From Hyaloperonospora brassicae (lineage: Eukaryota > Oomycota > Peronosporomycetes > Peronosporales > Peronosporaceae): a DNA stretch of 64,000 nt. The notes under the pieces were generated by a model. That model ran no database searches and had not been told where the DNA came from. It was given only the letters and a program-made list of their open reading frames with translations. Positions 24,301-35,614 of the stretch are shown in pieces. The DNA is taken from positions 124,001-188,000 of the forward strand of contig CANTFL010001463.1 of assembly GCA_947650285.1 (NCBI GenBank), read 5' to 3'. How positions within the stretch are numbered: the stretch's first letter is position 1; every line of letters starts with the position of its first letter. Position numbers and translations under genes: made by a program.

Positions 24301-25826
24301 GTGGATCTTGGCGCACAGGGTTTCATCACGTCATCAATGTATTGCCGAAGAAATTGAAAGGCGGTGAGTGGGGCACAACATCGCTAGGGTGAATCAGATC
24401 ACGTTGAAGGCGCGTGGAAGTATAAGTAAGGAACAGCGATACAAGCTGCATATCAAGATACTAGTCCGGCCGCATGTAGCGCCAGATCTGATCACGAGAG
24501 AGCTTTTTGAAGGAGGTAGGGGTTCATTTAAGCCATCTGGCCTGCTTCCTTGTAATCAATCGTCTTCGCACAGTATGGGATCGCCATAGCTCATGCTATA
24601 GCTCCCGATGCGCTTAGCAAGTTCCGATGAAGAAGAAATGAAGATGTCAGCATACTTCTCGTGCGAAAAGTGATTGTAGCCGTTCTGCTCATTCGTACTA
24701 TTCTGCATTATCTCTTGATGGGTGCTAAACCAGCTTTGACAACAACGCATTCCAAAAGCTGTCCTGACGAGCTGGCAGAGTTTGATGCGTTCTAAAGGTT
24801 TTATAATCTCGTGAGCCCAAGCGTTGCGATACGTCGTAGCATCGGATGTACCTACGCTCAGTCTTTACGCCTGTCGCTCTTACTGAATATCCAACGCCGT
24901 GCAGCAAAAATTTGTGGCTCAAAGGAGCGAGTCAGAGCAGAAGGAGGGGTCAACAGCTCAGAAGAAAGCAGCCGCACACCTGCGTGGGCGGACGTTCAGC
25001 AGCTATTACAAGAGACTCGAATCAGACGTAGATCCGAGTCTCTTGTGGCTTTTGGCTGGTGGAGGGTAGCACGATCTAGTCATCGATGTTGGAACTTACA
25101 TTCGACTAAGGCGTCTCTAAAGACGCAAAGTTACACAATGCAAGGACATGATGACTGTGGCAGTTGAAACGATACAAGCAGCCTGACGAAACGCTTCATC
25201 ACCCTCGATTTGGCTTACGCGATTGTCATTAGACCAGAAGCTGCTATCCCATGCTCACACAATGGTCTGCTTCAGCAAAAGCTGACATGTGCACAGGTCA
25301 ACACTACGGCTCAACGCTGCGCATTGACGAAAATTTCATTGGATGGCACTAAGACAGCGCAGACAAGCACAACAATCATATGATACCTCACAGCGCAATG
25401 GCTGTGACAGTGAACGATGGTGGGCTAGAGTCTATAATATAGCCTTTTGGGTGCAAGCGTTAAATCGTGCGCAAGGACTCGAAGATCAGCCCGCGGAACG
25501 TCAGCTGGCTTATTGCGTCTTTCTGTACCAGTGCGAGAATGTCCCGTACTAGCTCACACTTAGCTACATGCGACTAAGGGCGACCTTCTACGTCCAAAAA
25601 TAACTTGCGAGCGCTTGTCTAGAATTTCTTTATCTCACCTATCTAACATAGCTGAAAGAAAACTAGACTCAAGTGCTATCTCACCATCGGCCACCAAAGT
25701 GACAATCGCGAAAGGAGCGTTCTCCACCCACCTCCTCTTTCCCGCTGAGTACGTTAGCGCATCCTTACGAGACCTTTCTCTCTGAATGGCTGTATGCAGC
25801 CTTCAGTCAGTGTATCCTTTCTCTCG
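21313..25826. other. Gene-poor stretch upstream of the minus-strand effector's 3' end
   Basis: About 4.5 kb with short overlapping frames such as 23,563-24,051 (+, 162 codons) and 24,811-25,167 (+, 118 codons). None shows a domain, signal peptide or coding-like composition that separates it from the other frames. The part from about 24,000 is less AT-rich than what precedes it and may be decayed transposon sequence. Confidence 0.5.
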
Positions 25827-26984
25827 TCAGACGCTTAGAGCCTTGATCGTCGCGACGGTTGCTTCCCTGGGTTTGCCTTCACTTAGCCACTCCATCTTCA
25901 GCAGAGTTAGCAGCGTCTCAGCAATGTCCCTAGTCACACTGCTGAAAGGATCCTTACTTGCAGCATTGAGAACTCTCGCCACCTCTTCGTCTCCAAGTTT
26001 CTTTCTGACCGGCGCAAGCACTGAGAATGACGTGTCCTTCGACCTCAGAATGTAGACTTCGACGTACTTCAACACCGTATTCAGCTTGGGGCTGATCAGA
26101 TCGTCGATTGTTTCCATGCCCATGACCCTCAGCAGCTCTGCGGGGTTCATGTTTTCATCACCTAGCCACTTTGCAATGAGCAAATTCTCCAGTTCCTCAG
26201 CCGCACTCTTTCCGCCCTTGTTCATCTTGGCCCGCCCAATAAACGACACCAACAGCTCTTCGTCGCCCCAGTATTTCGTCATACATTCAAGAAGAGTCTC
26301 CTGGCTCTGCCGAAACTTGATGTATCCTTTTAGCGTCTTCAGGTTTTGAGCGAGACCTTTGTAGTCGTCGAAATCGAGCTTATGAGCAGCCTCAGCTCCG
26401 GATAAGCCCTCCTTCACCCACTTCTCGTATCGTGGTTGTTGCGATAGCTCGAACGCAGATGTAGTCTCCTCCCATGTATTAGAGGTAGACCACTTCGCAG
26501 TAAGGGGTGCGTCGACCACGCCATCAAAGTGGGAAGGTCGCGTCGGATCTCCGATGGACGATACACCAAAGTTCTCGTCGTCGACGGTCCAGCGCTTGTT
26601 CTGCGGGGTGGAAATGCTCTGCTTCTGTGCAGCAGCGAATGTCTCATCATCGAGGTGCGACGGTTTTCCCGCTGCCTTCATCGTTGAATCTGCGAAGTGT
26701 TGAGTCAGAGTTTCGCTTACCCACGAATCAATCCGCTTCATCTTCTCAGCCAAATCAATCCCCTTCATCTCCTGAGCCGGAAACACCCTCTCTTCGCTGT
26801 CTTTGTCCAGTCTCTCGAAGTTCGTCAATGACGTTGGGGACTCCGTGTCGATCCGTTCATCTGCCAACAAACGGGATTGGGGTTGACGCTCTGCTGTCGA
26901 TAGCTTTAAGGCGTAAGCTGCGGAGTCACCGCCGACGCATACCAGAAAGAGTGCAGCCCCAAGCTCGACTGCATAGAGATGCAT
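25827..26984 (-). CDS. Secreted LWY-domain effector with degenerate RxLR motif
   Basis: 385 aa, single exon. The N-terminus is a signal peptide (residues 1-25, hydrophobic AALFLVCVGG, small residues before the likely cleavage site). It is followed by RLLA (38-41), which lacks the last Arg of RxLR, and by an acidic DSEER (62-66) matching the dEER motif. From about residue 180 there are WY/LWY modules: W189...Y221, W273...Y307, and a last module with W366 that ends at residue 385 before any Tyr helix, so it is truncated. Family knowledge: such proteins are secreted by oomycetes and act inside plant cells, with LWY units serving as stacked adaptor surfaces. Blocks such as LVSFIGRAKMN and ISPKLNTVLKYV match the effector at 55,029 (LASLIGIAKTN, FSSKLDTVVKYV), suggesting paralogy. 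It stands alone in a repeat-rich region. The host target is unknown. Confidence 0.85.
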   Translation of the reverse strand: MHLYAVELGAALFLVCVGGDSAAYALKLSTAERQPQSRLLADERIDTESPTSLTNFERLDKDSEERVFPAQEMKGIDLAEKMKRIDSWVSETLTQHFADSTMKAAGKPSHLDDETFAAAQKQSISTPQNKRWTVDDENFGVSSIGDPTRPSHFDGVVDAPLTAKWSTSNTWEETTSAFELSQQPRYEKWVKEGLSGAEAAHKLDFDDYKGLAQNLKTLKGYIKFRQSQETLLECMTKYWGDEELLVSFIGRAKMNKGGKSAAEELENLLIAKWLGDENMNPAELLRVMGMETIDDLISPKLNTVLKYVEVYILRSKDTSFSVLAPVRKKLGDEEVARVLNAASKDPFSSVTRDIAETLLTLLKMEWLSEGKPREATVATIKALSV

Positions 26985-27037
26985 CGCTGGAGTCGGCTGG
27001 CCGATCGAGTTTGGAGTTGTGGGCGGTGTAGCGAGCT

Positions 27038-27049
27038 AATTGGAAAGTG
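27038..27049 (-). promoter_or_regulatory. Initiator-like element of the 385-aa effector
   Basis: On the minus strand the sequence reads CACTTTCCAATT, an exact fit to the oomycete initiator core CA-Y-TT-Y-N-CA-W-TT. It lies 54-65 bases upstream of the ATG at 26,984, a normal distance for these genomes, and supports both that start codon and live promoter architecture. Confidence 0.5.
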
Positions 27050-28149
27050 CTTCTGGAACTAAAGGCGAGAGTCGACTCTTCACAGACCGATCTGCTGCTT
27101 GCCGAGGACTTGCACGATTGATCATTAATTCAGCGGCAAATTTTTGTAGCGTTCTAGAGCATCACGCGCCTATCGAGACCATTTTCACGGCGTATAGGGA
27201 GGAGACAAGAGCAAAAAGACCGAGGATGTGCGCCCTCTCCTCCGGGCATGAGAAAGACCAGCTCATGGAGACTACAAGCTTGTCAAGATACTGGACGTTC
27301 TTTTCTCACCGAGGGCATGCGGCTGGGATGAGAGCAAAGAGAGTCGACTCCGAATCCTGCCAACGGCTAAGATGAGAGCAAAGGGCTCCTAATCCGAATA
27401 CTGCAACGTCTGGGCTCAAAGCCACGCGCTTACATCTCGAGGCGTGTAGAAAGAGGTACGTCTCGCGCGCGTTTCGATGGTTGCGTGCTCAAAAAGGTAT
27501 CTACGCGCGGAGCTGAGCGAAAGTCGTCGTCGGTCATGTCATGACTTTGTCTTCCCGTTTGTACGCCTCCATCGAGTGAAAGGGCGTGGGGGTACACCGA
27601 CTAGACGGCGCGCACTTTTATGTTCATGCACCCCTCCCACAGCCAGGGCACCTTGAGTCTTCTGGGTTCGACGCGAGTAGAGCTGGTCCGTCTCGCAATT
27701 GTTCTGTGCATCAAGCCAGTGAACCATGTACAGAGACTCGAGTGGCTTCTGATCACCAAAGCGGCCATTATCTTTGTCAAGCAGTTGGCTTTCAGACGTG
27801 ATGTGACATGCCCATACTCGTGTATGTGTACGCTTAAAGTGCGTGACCTTTATGCAATCAGGGTGGCCTCTGTGCGTGCGGATATGTAAACTATGAAAGC
27901 GCAAGGAATACGAATGTCGTGGCCAAACAACGGCGGGAGCGCCGTCACGAAAAGCGATGTCCTGTCAACATCGTTTGATGTGTGATCCGGCTGGCAGCCA
28001 ATGTCATAACTGATACACACGTTGCTCTTTACGGCGAGCGTCTTTGACATACCTTGTAGGCGATGATAGAAGTAAACAATTTCTAGAAGCAATTATTATG
28101 GGCTCATGCAACGACGACGGACAAAAGTCGGCACAAAGTCAACCCAAGT
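27050..28149. other. Intergenic, no recognised gene
   Basis: About 1.1 kb. Open frames at 27,040-27,375 (+) and 27,539-27,904 (-) have no recognisable features. A GGGGGTACACCGACTAGACGG sequence near 27,587 resembles the LTR-start-like sequence near 18,655, so another old LTR may be present. The evidence is weak. Confidence 0.4.
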
Positions 28150-29220
28150 CTACTGCTTACACCAACCCATGCGGGAGGCATCGGACTGGCCGATATGTCC
28201 GTAGCCGTCAACACCCAACGAACGAAGCACGCGATTCTCTGGCTCACTCAGCGCCCGAACAGGTACTTTTCGGCGTGGCGACAGTGGGCTTACCGTGGAC
28301 TGGCACAAGTGGCAGAACACCCTGTCTCTCCAATGCTAGCAGGACGTCGGCAACATCCTCACATGTCCCAAACTCCAGGTCGAGAGGTAAACCAGACGCT
28401 GTGCGAATGGCTCGCCCCAACACGGACCAGGTTGCGAGAGTCTCATCTTGGGTTATCGCACACTCAGTTTCGTTGCTGGAGCGGGCAGCTAGTTAGTGGG
28501 AGGGGGACGAATTTGCCTTATCTTACTCCTCCCCTTTTCCAACCCGACGGTTCGGTGTTGGTGACATGCCCGACGAGATTCAGCGTTTCTGGTCCACATT
28601 CAACTGGTCAGCAAACTTTTGGATTCGCGATCATCGTTTGACATCATGACTAGACGGGCGTACGACAGAATCGATGACTCTTCGCTGGCACGACTGAGCA
28701 TCTTACGAACGGGACCTGCAGAATGTGTCATCATCATCCCTAAGCCTCCGCACCAACCCCAACACCATTCGATAATAAAATTACGGCGGTGGGTTACAGC
28801 CCTTCTGCTCTCCACGCCAGCGATTCCGATCAACTCACGTCTGGACACCCACCAAATACTGCGCCTGCGGCACGCTCCACCGGGTCTATCTCCATACACC
28901 TGGAATTACCAGGGCGCAGGAGTAATCGCGGGCAGCCCTCTGGTATCTGGGCTTAATCCGACACGGCGAGTCAAATTGCATCAGTTGGCCGATGGTATAC
29001 ACTGGAGCTGTCCGGGACCTTTCCCGGTGCTGGCAGACGAATGTACGGCAGCCAAACAGACACCTCGTCCCGATTTACTCAAAACGGTCTTCGTCTTCGA
29101 GGCGCACCCTCTTCTCCACCGATTTTCGTGGTCAGTCCCTGACTCAACGCCAAACGAGGGCGTCATAGCGTGTCTTAAACGTCAAGCGTTTGCATTTCAC
29201 AAACAAAAGCTAGCCCGCCC
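28150..29220 (+). pseudogene. Probable LINE-type retrotransposon remnant (region after RT)
   Basis: Plus-strand frames here look protein-like but are broken. At 28,170-28,290 one frame reads GGIGLADMSVAVNTQR and then ILWLTQRPNRYFSAWRQWAY, the type of segment that follows the reverse transcriptase of oomycete LINEs. At about 28,980-29,220 another stretch reads LLKTVFVFEAHPLLHRFSW and PNEGVIACLKRQAF. No intact RT core was found, and stops and frame changes separate the pieces. The assignment rests on motif feel, not alignment. Relatively high G+C sets the region off from its AT-rich surroundings. Confidence 0.35.
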
Positions 29221-30168
29221 TTAGGAGCTTTTTTGGATCGGCTAGAAGCGCGCGCAAGCACGGATGAACGGCAACGAGCGGTGCTCAGCCAAACACCTCA
29301 GCAAGCCCGGCATCATAGCAATGGCCTGACTTAGTTTCAAGTCTGGACCGGGTACAGGATAGTGACTCGACAACTTAATCTCCATCACGCTGGGAGGTAC
29401 GAGAATGACGACTGTAGGAAGCGACCTGGCTGTCGGGGAAAAAGGAAGCTTCGGCTCGTTTATTCTGGGAGCGTGCGAATGCTGCAGCTCTCTGGGACAA
29501 ACTCGATGGTCAATGGACAGTCGAGCGGACATCACGACAGCGAACTCAGCAATTTTCTCAAGCGTGTGCAAGACGACGAGTGCCTCACGTACCACAGCAC
29601 CGCACAGCAATACTGAAAGACCGATTTCAAGAGGATCGAAAAATGGCCGACCGCGTCTGGAAAAGAATTTGGCACATTCTTGGGACGTTGTGTCTCACGT
29701 AGCTGTGGACCGACCGCAATGACGCCGTCTACAACGCAGCCATGACCGACCTCCTTGTAACCACGCAGGACTTTTGGACCTCTTGCGTCTGCCAACTTCA
29801 CGCAATCGCGACCAGATAGCACTGGCAAGAGGCAACAGCTATCATGGGCGCAGTGATGTTATCCAGCATCGAGCTGCTCGAACGTGCACCTGACAAGCTT
29901 CCAGACAGGTCAGGGGCTTGCTAAAGCCAACCTCCGGGAAAACCGGGGCTGGATGTTTGGCTCCGCCTTTACCAGAGATCTTGTACATAGTTAATCCCAT
30001 GTTAATAGACCATCTGAACACCAAGAAATAACTGATAAACAATCCAACTAGAGCTGGGCTCTCGGAAACAGCTGAATGCTTCATCATCGAGATTTCGCGC
30101 TAGTCTCAGCGGAGCCCTTCATGTCAAGCACGACTTCCAATCAAGAGATCACGCCACGGATTGGTAAC
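29221..30168. other. Less AT-rich flank of the LINE-like remnant
   Basis: Overlapping short frames occur on both strands (29,242-29,610 minus, 29,405-29,722 plus, 29,532-29,828 minus). The region probably continues the decayed element to its left. No domain can be named. It ends at the target-site duplication of the Mutator-type element. Confidence 0.4.
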
Positions 30169-30177
30169 CCATTGACA

Positions 30178-30320
30178 GGGACGCGCTAAACAGCGCCGAC
30201 TGAAAGCCTACCTGGCGCCAACTCTATCTCCAACTACACAAATTCATATAACCAGTTTTCTTCGGGTCGTAATTTGTGTTCGTCTTCACAGATGTCAAAA
30301 TGACAGCGGTACGTAGCACC
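30178..30320 (+). repeat. Left terminal inverted repeat of the MULE
   Basis: The outermost bases are GGGACGCGCTAAACAGCGCC. The inner part includes ATCTCCAACTACACAAATTC and ends with GGTACGTAGCACC. It matches the reverse complement of 32,763-32,905 with no length difference. Confidence 0.92.
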
Positions 30321-30441
30321 GTCTTGAGATTAATACAAACGTATCATATTTTTTAAAGGCGACAGTCCTCCCCCCACACCATTACTAAACGTCACGCCTT
30401 AGCGTTTGGAAACACACATAAAGAAATTCCGAGTTAAAGTA

Positions 30442-30549
30442 CTGCACTGACGTAAGACAAGTTCGATCCATGGTGCTGCACTGAAGTAAGACAGGTTCGA
30501 GCCAGGTACGTGCTGCACTCACGTAAGACAGGTTCGAGCCAGGTACGAG
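30442..30549. repeat. Three tandem copies of a 34-37-bp unit inside the MULE
   Basis: Units start at 30,442, 30,476 and 30,513. Each begins CTGCACT and contains GTAAGACA-GTTCGA-CC. The second and third are nearly identical. The array lies about 120 bases inside the left TIR. Subterminal tandem repeats are common in MULEs and may bind transposase. Confidence 0.85.
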
Positions 30550-32762
30550 CAGCAAAGCTTACTGTTTACCTTCATTTGATCCTGTCGCGACTTATAAAGC
30601 TGCTCGTTTCAGATTTCTGGATGGAGAATCGACAGCAAGACAACGACTGCTCAGTTACGCCCCCCAGCAGTCCGATGTTGATGGCAACATGCGACCTGAC
30701 GTGTCGAATATAAGTCGAAAGTCGATGCTATGTGTGTTTACTACTGGAGCGAAGGACAGTAGCTAATCGAGCTACTGACATGCGTCACAGGTAGGTGGTA
30801 TTCGCATTCTTAACGTACTTGCCTAATTTTTGTGAGCCCATGATGTTCAACAGGCCACTCAAGTCCAAGCTTCAGCACGATTCATGATGATTTTCTGCCA
30901 GAGGTGTCGAGTGTAAATGATTCTATGGCGTGTACTGAATTAGTGTATAATGAAGCAGCTATAATAGGCTATTAAATTATTGTTTTAAGTGTTTGGAGGA
31001 CAAAGCCAATCGTATAGACAATCTGAAAATGATCCGAGAAAAGAAACCGCTTCGAGAAGACATTTCTACAACCAGTTGTATCGTGGACTGACTCCACCTC
31101 TTCCGGTGGATCACCGACATGTCACGGGGCAGGATACTATGGGCTGCCAGGAAGCATCGAATAAAGTGCGTCATCTTCAATGTCCAAGTGAATATCCCGC
31201 ACCCGATCAAGAACATATCCAATATCCTCCTGGCCACTGAAAGTACAATTAAGCTCACGTATACCGGCTACATTTGAAGGGAACTTCCATTTCTTCGAAA
31301 CTAGCACTTATATGATGGGTGCTTATAAGATGAGGTGGTGCTACTTTTGATGTTTCGAGTCAATTTCGGCACGCCCCACCACTTCTCGTCAACGCACTAA
31401 GTCTATACATGTTCTTATTGCTTGCATCACGTTCTCCAACGTTGACAGCTAATACAGAAATACCAACAGTTCAGCAATCAATGATTTGACATCACACGAA
31501 TTATTGTTTCGAATGTCTTTCAATCAAGCCTTTTTGCTGTATCATAAGCGTGCCAATTTCTGCACGAATCTACTTATTTGTTGCACTTTTCAATGATGAG
31601 GATGGCACATATGTCCTTGAGCTAACTTATCATGCATGTTATCATGCATTTACTGTAGAAGAATTGAACAATCGTTAATTGAGTGTTTACATGCACTAGA
31701 TACGTTTGAGGTATTAAAACAAGGTATGAGCACGTAGCTGATCTCGGTATAAGTTTAGCCTCATTTGAATCTTTATTGCAATAGCCTCGACACGCGTGAT
31801 CGGGACCCCGGCAAGTGTTGTTGTTGCATTTCACTGAGTGCGTTCCGCGGTGCCTTCGTCCGCCAAAGCTCGAGCTATCAGTATCCATATATGCTCGAGG
31901 CTGGACAATTCATTTAACGGATAATTGAATCTGTTATTGAAATTCACATGCGCCGAGAAACCGTTACATATAAGTAGACAACTGCGGTTAAAGCAGTGGC
32001 TTCGTTACCTTGGCATCTTCTGGTTGTACACATTTACACCAGTCCACTGCATATCATTGACCCCAGGGCGCTAGCTCATAAACATATTCAAATAACAGGT
32101 ACACTGTTGTACCTTTGCAACCTAGCAGTCTTCACGACGTAGGCTCGTCAGCAACTTAAGCGCGACGGCGTATCCACACTTGTTTCCCAGTCATCCTGCT
32201 AAACAAGATACAAATATGCCCAACATTAGTGTGTAGGCGCAAATTGTTATCGTTTGTAGAGACATGCGCGTTGGAAAAGAATCACAAGACTGTCATGAAG
32301 AGCCAAATAGTCTGTTACCATCCTTACATTCTTGTCCTGTGATCGCCTTTTAGATCCTGGCGTCGTTTACTGACCCCTGTACATCAATGAAACCGGTGAC
32401 GCAGTTGTGTGCAAAACCAATACGGTTTAATCTGGTTCTGCCAGCAGGTGTGCTCATTCGCGGTATAGATCGTCAACTCTAACATATCGCCCTGAAGTTG
32501 CAAAAGACTTAATTAGCTACATGTCAGAGCCAAACTTAGTGTGCCTTAAGCGGATTACGGTCCTACCGCGTCCGATGATTTCGTTCCGTAGGTCCGCGTA
32601 CGTTCATAAGAATGCAGTTGCGCAAGAGGTGACACATTAAAAGCAAGGGTCGGCTAGTTGGAGGCTAGCTCGCCTCCTATTAAATCGGCGGGGACCCGGG
32701 CAGGGTCGTGGTTTCTGTATCAGTTTGATTCCGTTCTTTCAGTTTCTCTTAGCGTAGAATTT

Positions 32763-32905
32763 GGTGCTACGTACCGCTGTCATTTTGTCATCTGTGAAGA
32801 CGAACACAAATTACGACCCAAATACAACTGACTATATGAATTTGTGTAGTTGGAGATAGAGTTGGCGCCATGAAGTCTTTCAGTTGGCGCTGTTTTGCGC
32901 GTCCC
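32763..32905 (-). repeat. Right terminal inverted repeat of the MULE
   Basis: Reverse complement of the left TIR, starting inside with GGTGCTACGTACC and ending outside with GCGCGTCCC. It is immediately followed by the right copy of the 9-base target duplication. Confidence 0.92.
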
Positions 32906-33215
32906 CCATTGACAACATGGAAGCTACACATGCGGATTTTAACATTCCAGATAAAGCAAAGAGGAGTCTTGGAAATGCACTGTGCACGATGGAGCGATGC
33001 CGTGACCCCGTACTTATAATCTAGAGATAATCGAACTCGTGAGTGGACGTCACGCGAATCGTACATTAAGGCACCGCGTATGCAGCGGTTCGGTATGGGT
33101 CCACAGCAAGTTGGCACATTGGCGCGTGAGAGCAATTATTGAGTGAAAAAACGTCGGTCAAAATGGAGCGTTCGCGACCATTGTGTTACAGATGTATAAT
33201 AAATGGGAAGACTTG

Positions 33216-33368
33216 TTAGCAATCAAGCAGTTTCTTATTTCATGTTGGAATTAAGTATAATGTGGTTAAAACTATACAATTATGCTTTTATACTTAAGAT
33301 AAGTATAGTGCTGATTTTGGAACTTTTGTGCATTTGGGGTACTGGAAATGATACATGCTCCTCAAAAA
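33216..33368. repeat. Dispersed LTR-like repeat, second family, copy 1
   Basis: About 150 bp aligning in the same orientation with 49,994-50,147. Shared blocks are TAGCAA-CAAGCAG, ATTAAGTATAAT-GGTTAA, TTTTATAC-TAAG and CTTTTGT-CATTTG. A non-coding, AT-rich, dispersed sequence fits an old solo LTR. No TG...CA borders could be fixed. Confidence 0.55.
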
Positions 33369-34756
33369 CGTCGTAAATGTTACTTGACCTCGAATTTGTT
33401 GTCTCCCATACAAGTAGTGTGCTTACTACTCGCTCGTCATCCCGTTGCGTCGGACTTTATGCGGCTCTGGCTCCTATGTTTGCAACTAGTACTGAAGCCG
33501 GATAATACGTGGTCTTATGTGGCAACCTTAATAATACATCGCTTGCAAGGGCTGCAGCGTCGCAGAGAATTGTGACGTTCCTACGCAGTTACATATTTGT
33601 CGTACGTGACCATGATGAGACGCAACATTACGCGTCAGCATACAGTGTAACGAGCACCTTGAGCAGATGATGAGGACCGCTAATGCAGTCTGCATCAATA
33701 AGAGTACCGATACTTGCCTTGAAATTTCACGCTCATGCGGTGAAGTGAGGAATCATCGATAATGTACTTCGGATATGCGTTATACCGATCATCAATATTG
33801 TTGTATTTCGTATGGAATACTTGGCGTGTTTCAAACTTACTTGATCCAATATGAGGACTGTTGTTTCCATGTGGTGGTATTTCTCGGTAATGAGTAGAGG
33901 TATTTATGTAGTTTATGGGATAAGTTTTATTGAACTGGCCTAACTTTTTTAATACCACTTTTGCTCTGGTCCAGGATTGAGTCCTACACGTTTTTAATGT
34001 ATTAAGCGGCACTTCCTTTAATCTGGTTCGGCAGTTTTTAAGGGTCCTGGACCGGTCGACATAATGATAATGGCTTCGCAATCTTCCAGAAGATGGTCGT
34101 TAACCATACATATATATGATATTCGACAGTCCGAGTGAAACGTACTGTGAACTGTCACATTGGAGCATTCCATATGTGCCTTACGTTTGTGTCGTATATA
34201 ATTCTCAACTCGACGGGATGTACCAGCGATTCAAATATCGGACTGTAACCATATAGGGGTTTGATGATAATACATCATCTGCAGGCAGACGGTCGATAAC
34301 ACTTACGTCAAGTATGCCCGTCGCGAGCTCTGAAAGTTGTTTTCAGGAGTTTGTGCTATACAGTGTTACTAAGCTTCCGTATAATGTACCCGTTGACACA
34401 AAGCTCATTGTAATTAGAAGAAGTGGCGCCAATACATACGATGATGTCTAGCAGTATCAGTCAAGCTATATCGTTTAAATCAGCTCCGTATTCAATCAAA
34501 TTGTGTTTAGTTCTAGTGATCAGATCGTCGAAGTCTTAGCGTCACCGAATGAGCAAAAAAACCAACCCCACACTTCGTTTACCGTTATTGATAGCAAATA
34601 AAATACTCCCATATAGCTTCGAAATTCACCCTAAACCACCTGTCGAAGGGTTTGCCGCACGTTCAATCTAAGACTTCTATTTGACCAATTTCGATAAACT
34701 ATGTAGTCCAGTGAGCACGTTTTGTGTTATAGAACCTGAAATTGAATCAATGATGA
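33369..34756. other. AT-rich stretch without recognised gene
   Basis: Frames at 33,348-33,575 (+) and 33,695-34,081 (-) are short and lack domains. I see nothing else to annotate between the LTR-like repeat and the MITE-like element. Confidence 0.55.
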
Positions 34757-34764
34757 TACATTTT

Positions 34765-35612
34765 TGGGAAACTTAAAAACGCCCCATTTATTCACTAAAA
34801 TAAAAAAAGCCCCAGATAATTTGAAATTATTAAAAACACCCCACGTGTTATTTTGACGAATACGCTTAATGCATCATCGCGCGTTTCTTTACTGAAATAG
34901 GCCTGCATACGACAAGGTCTGCAGGCATTAAGGCTATCAATGAGAGCTAAACAAAAAGAATATGTTTATTAGGGTTTATCTATTTAATTATATGTTTTTA
35001 GGCATCAAAACTGAAAAGGAAGAATGCGATCCCACAAGTAGAACAACATTAATAGCAACCGCAGCACCTAGAACAAAACCGCAGTACCAACATCAGTAGC
35101 AAAAGCAGTAGCATCGTCTACAGAGCAACAACACCAGCAACCGTAGCACCTACAACAACACCAGTAGCAGCGACAGCAGTAGCAGCATCAATAATGTATA
35201 CTCAAACAACAATAGCAAAAGAAATAACAATTATACCAACAATATCAGCACGTACTGACTGTTCTTACGGCTGCGACCGATTATACGAAGATTCATTTAC
35301 GTCCTCATATCTCGCGTCTGCGCCTTCAATTGGTGGCTTCAAGCGCATGACACTCGCAACTGGTGGATGTAAGCGCAGCACCCCCGCGGCAGAACCCTCT
35401 CCGCGGCTTCCCAAACAGGGCGGGGGTTGGTCAGGGCCGTAAAATGAATAGAAGAAAATGAAGACGCGTAGTTTATGTGGGCCACATAAACTTAAACTTT
35501 CGAGGACGTATGGCATTTTTTAATTTGGTGATTATCTAGGGCGTTTTTTTCTTTTCTAATTATCTGGGACGTTTTTTATTTTCGTGATTAAATGAGGCTT
35601 TTTCATTTTCTT
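34765..35612. mobile_element. MITE/foldback-like element with triplet-repeat core
   Basis: The ends are inverted copies of one another for roughly 75-80 bp (about 34,766-34,845 and 35,533-35,612). Each reads inward through AAAAACGCC-CATTTA, then CACTAAAATAAAAAA or a close variant, then CCCAGATAATT. The right arm repeats the CGCCC-AGATAATT motif once more. A candidate 8-base direct repeat TACATTTT flanks the element (34,757-34,764 and 35,613-35,620), though it is low in complexity. The interior holds a degenerate CAN/CAG-type repeat and no transposase, so this is a non-autonomous element. The superfamily is uncertain (an 8-bp TSD would favour hAT). Confidence 0.65.
35035..35235. repeat. Degenerate CAN-type trinucleotide repeat
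   Basis: About 200 bases composed largely of AGCA, ACAACA, CAGTAG and CACC triplets. The purity is low and no continuous frame of useful length runs through it. It lies inside the MITE-like element. Confidence 0.8.
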
Positions 35613-35614
35613 TA

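Larger units (their letters stand above)
30178..32905. mobile_element. Mutator-like element (MULE) with 143-bp TIRs and 9-bp TSD
   Basis: Terminal inverted repeats occupy 30,178-30,320 and 32,763-32,905. Each is 143 bp, with about 11 mismatches counted by eye and both termini reading GGGACGCGC inward. The element is flanked by a perfect 9-base direct repeat CCATTGACA at 30,169-30,177 and 32,906-32,914. Long TIRs plus a 9-bp duplication are diagnostic of the Mutator superfamily. The 2,728-bp body carries no recognisable MURA-type transposase; frames at 30,977-31,258 and 31,622-31,888 (both minus) are short and anonymous. It is therefore non-autonomous or eroded inside, although the TIRs remain well matched. 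Confidence 0.88.

Noticed and set aside
18655..27610. LTR pair formed by GGGGG-TACAC-GACT sequences near 18,655 and 27,587
   Set aside because: Similarity covers only about 25 bases and fades immediately, too little to call a repeat pair.
30442..30549. tRNA or tRNA-derived SINE
   Set aside because: GTTCGA-CC resembles a B box, but it is part of a 34-37-bp tandem array inside the MULE with no A box, anticodon arm or cloverleaf.
30442..30549. CRISPR-like array
   Set aside because: Units are contiguous, with no unique spacers, and the context is a eukaryotic transposon.
35194..35442. Small gene at the end of the triplet repeat
   Set aside because: The frame is generated by repeat composition and lies inside the MITE-like element, with no start context.
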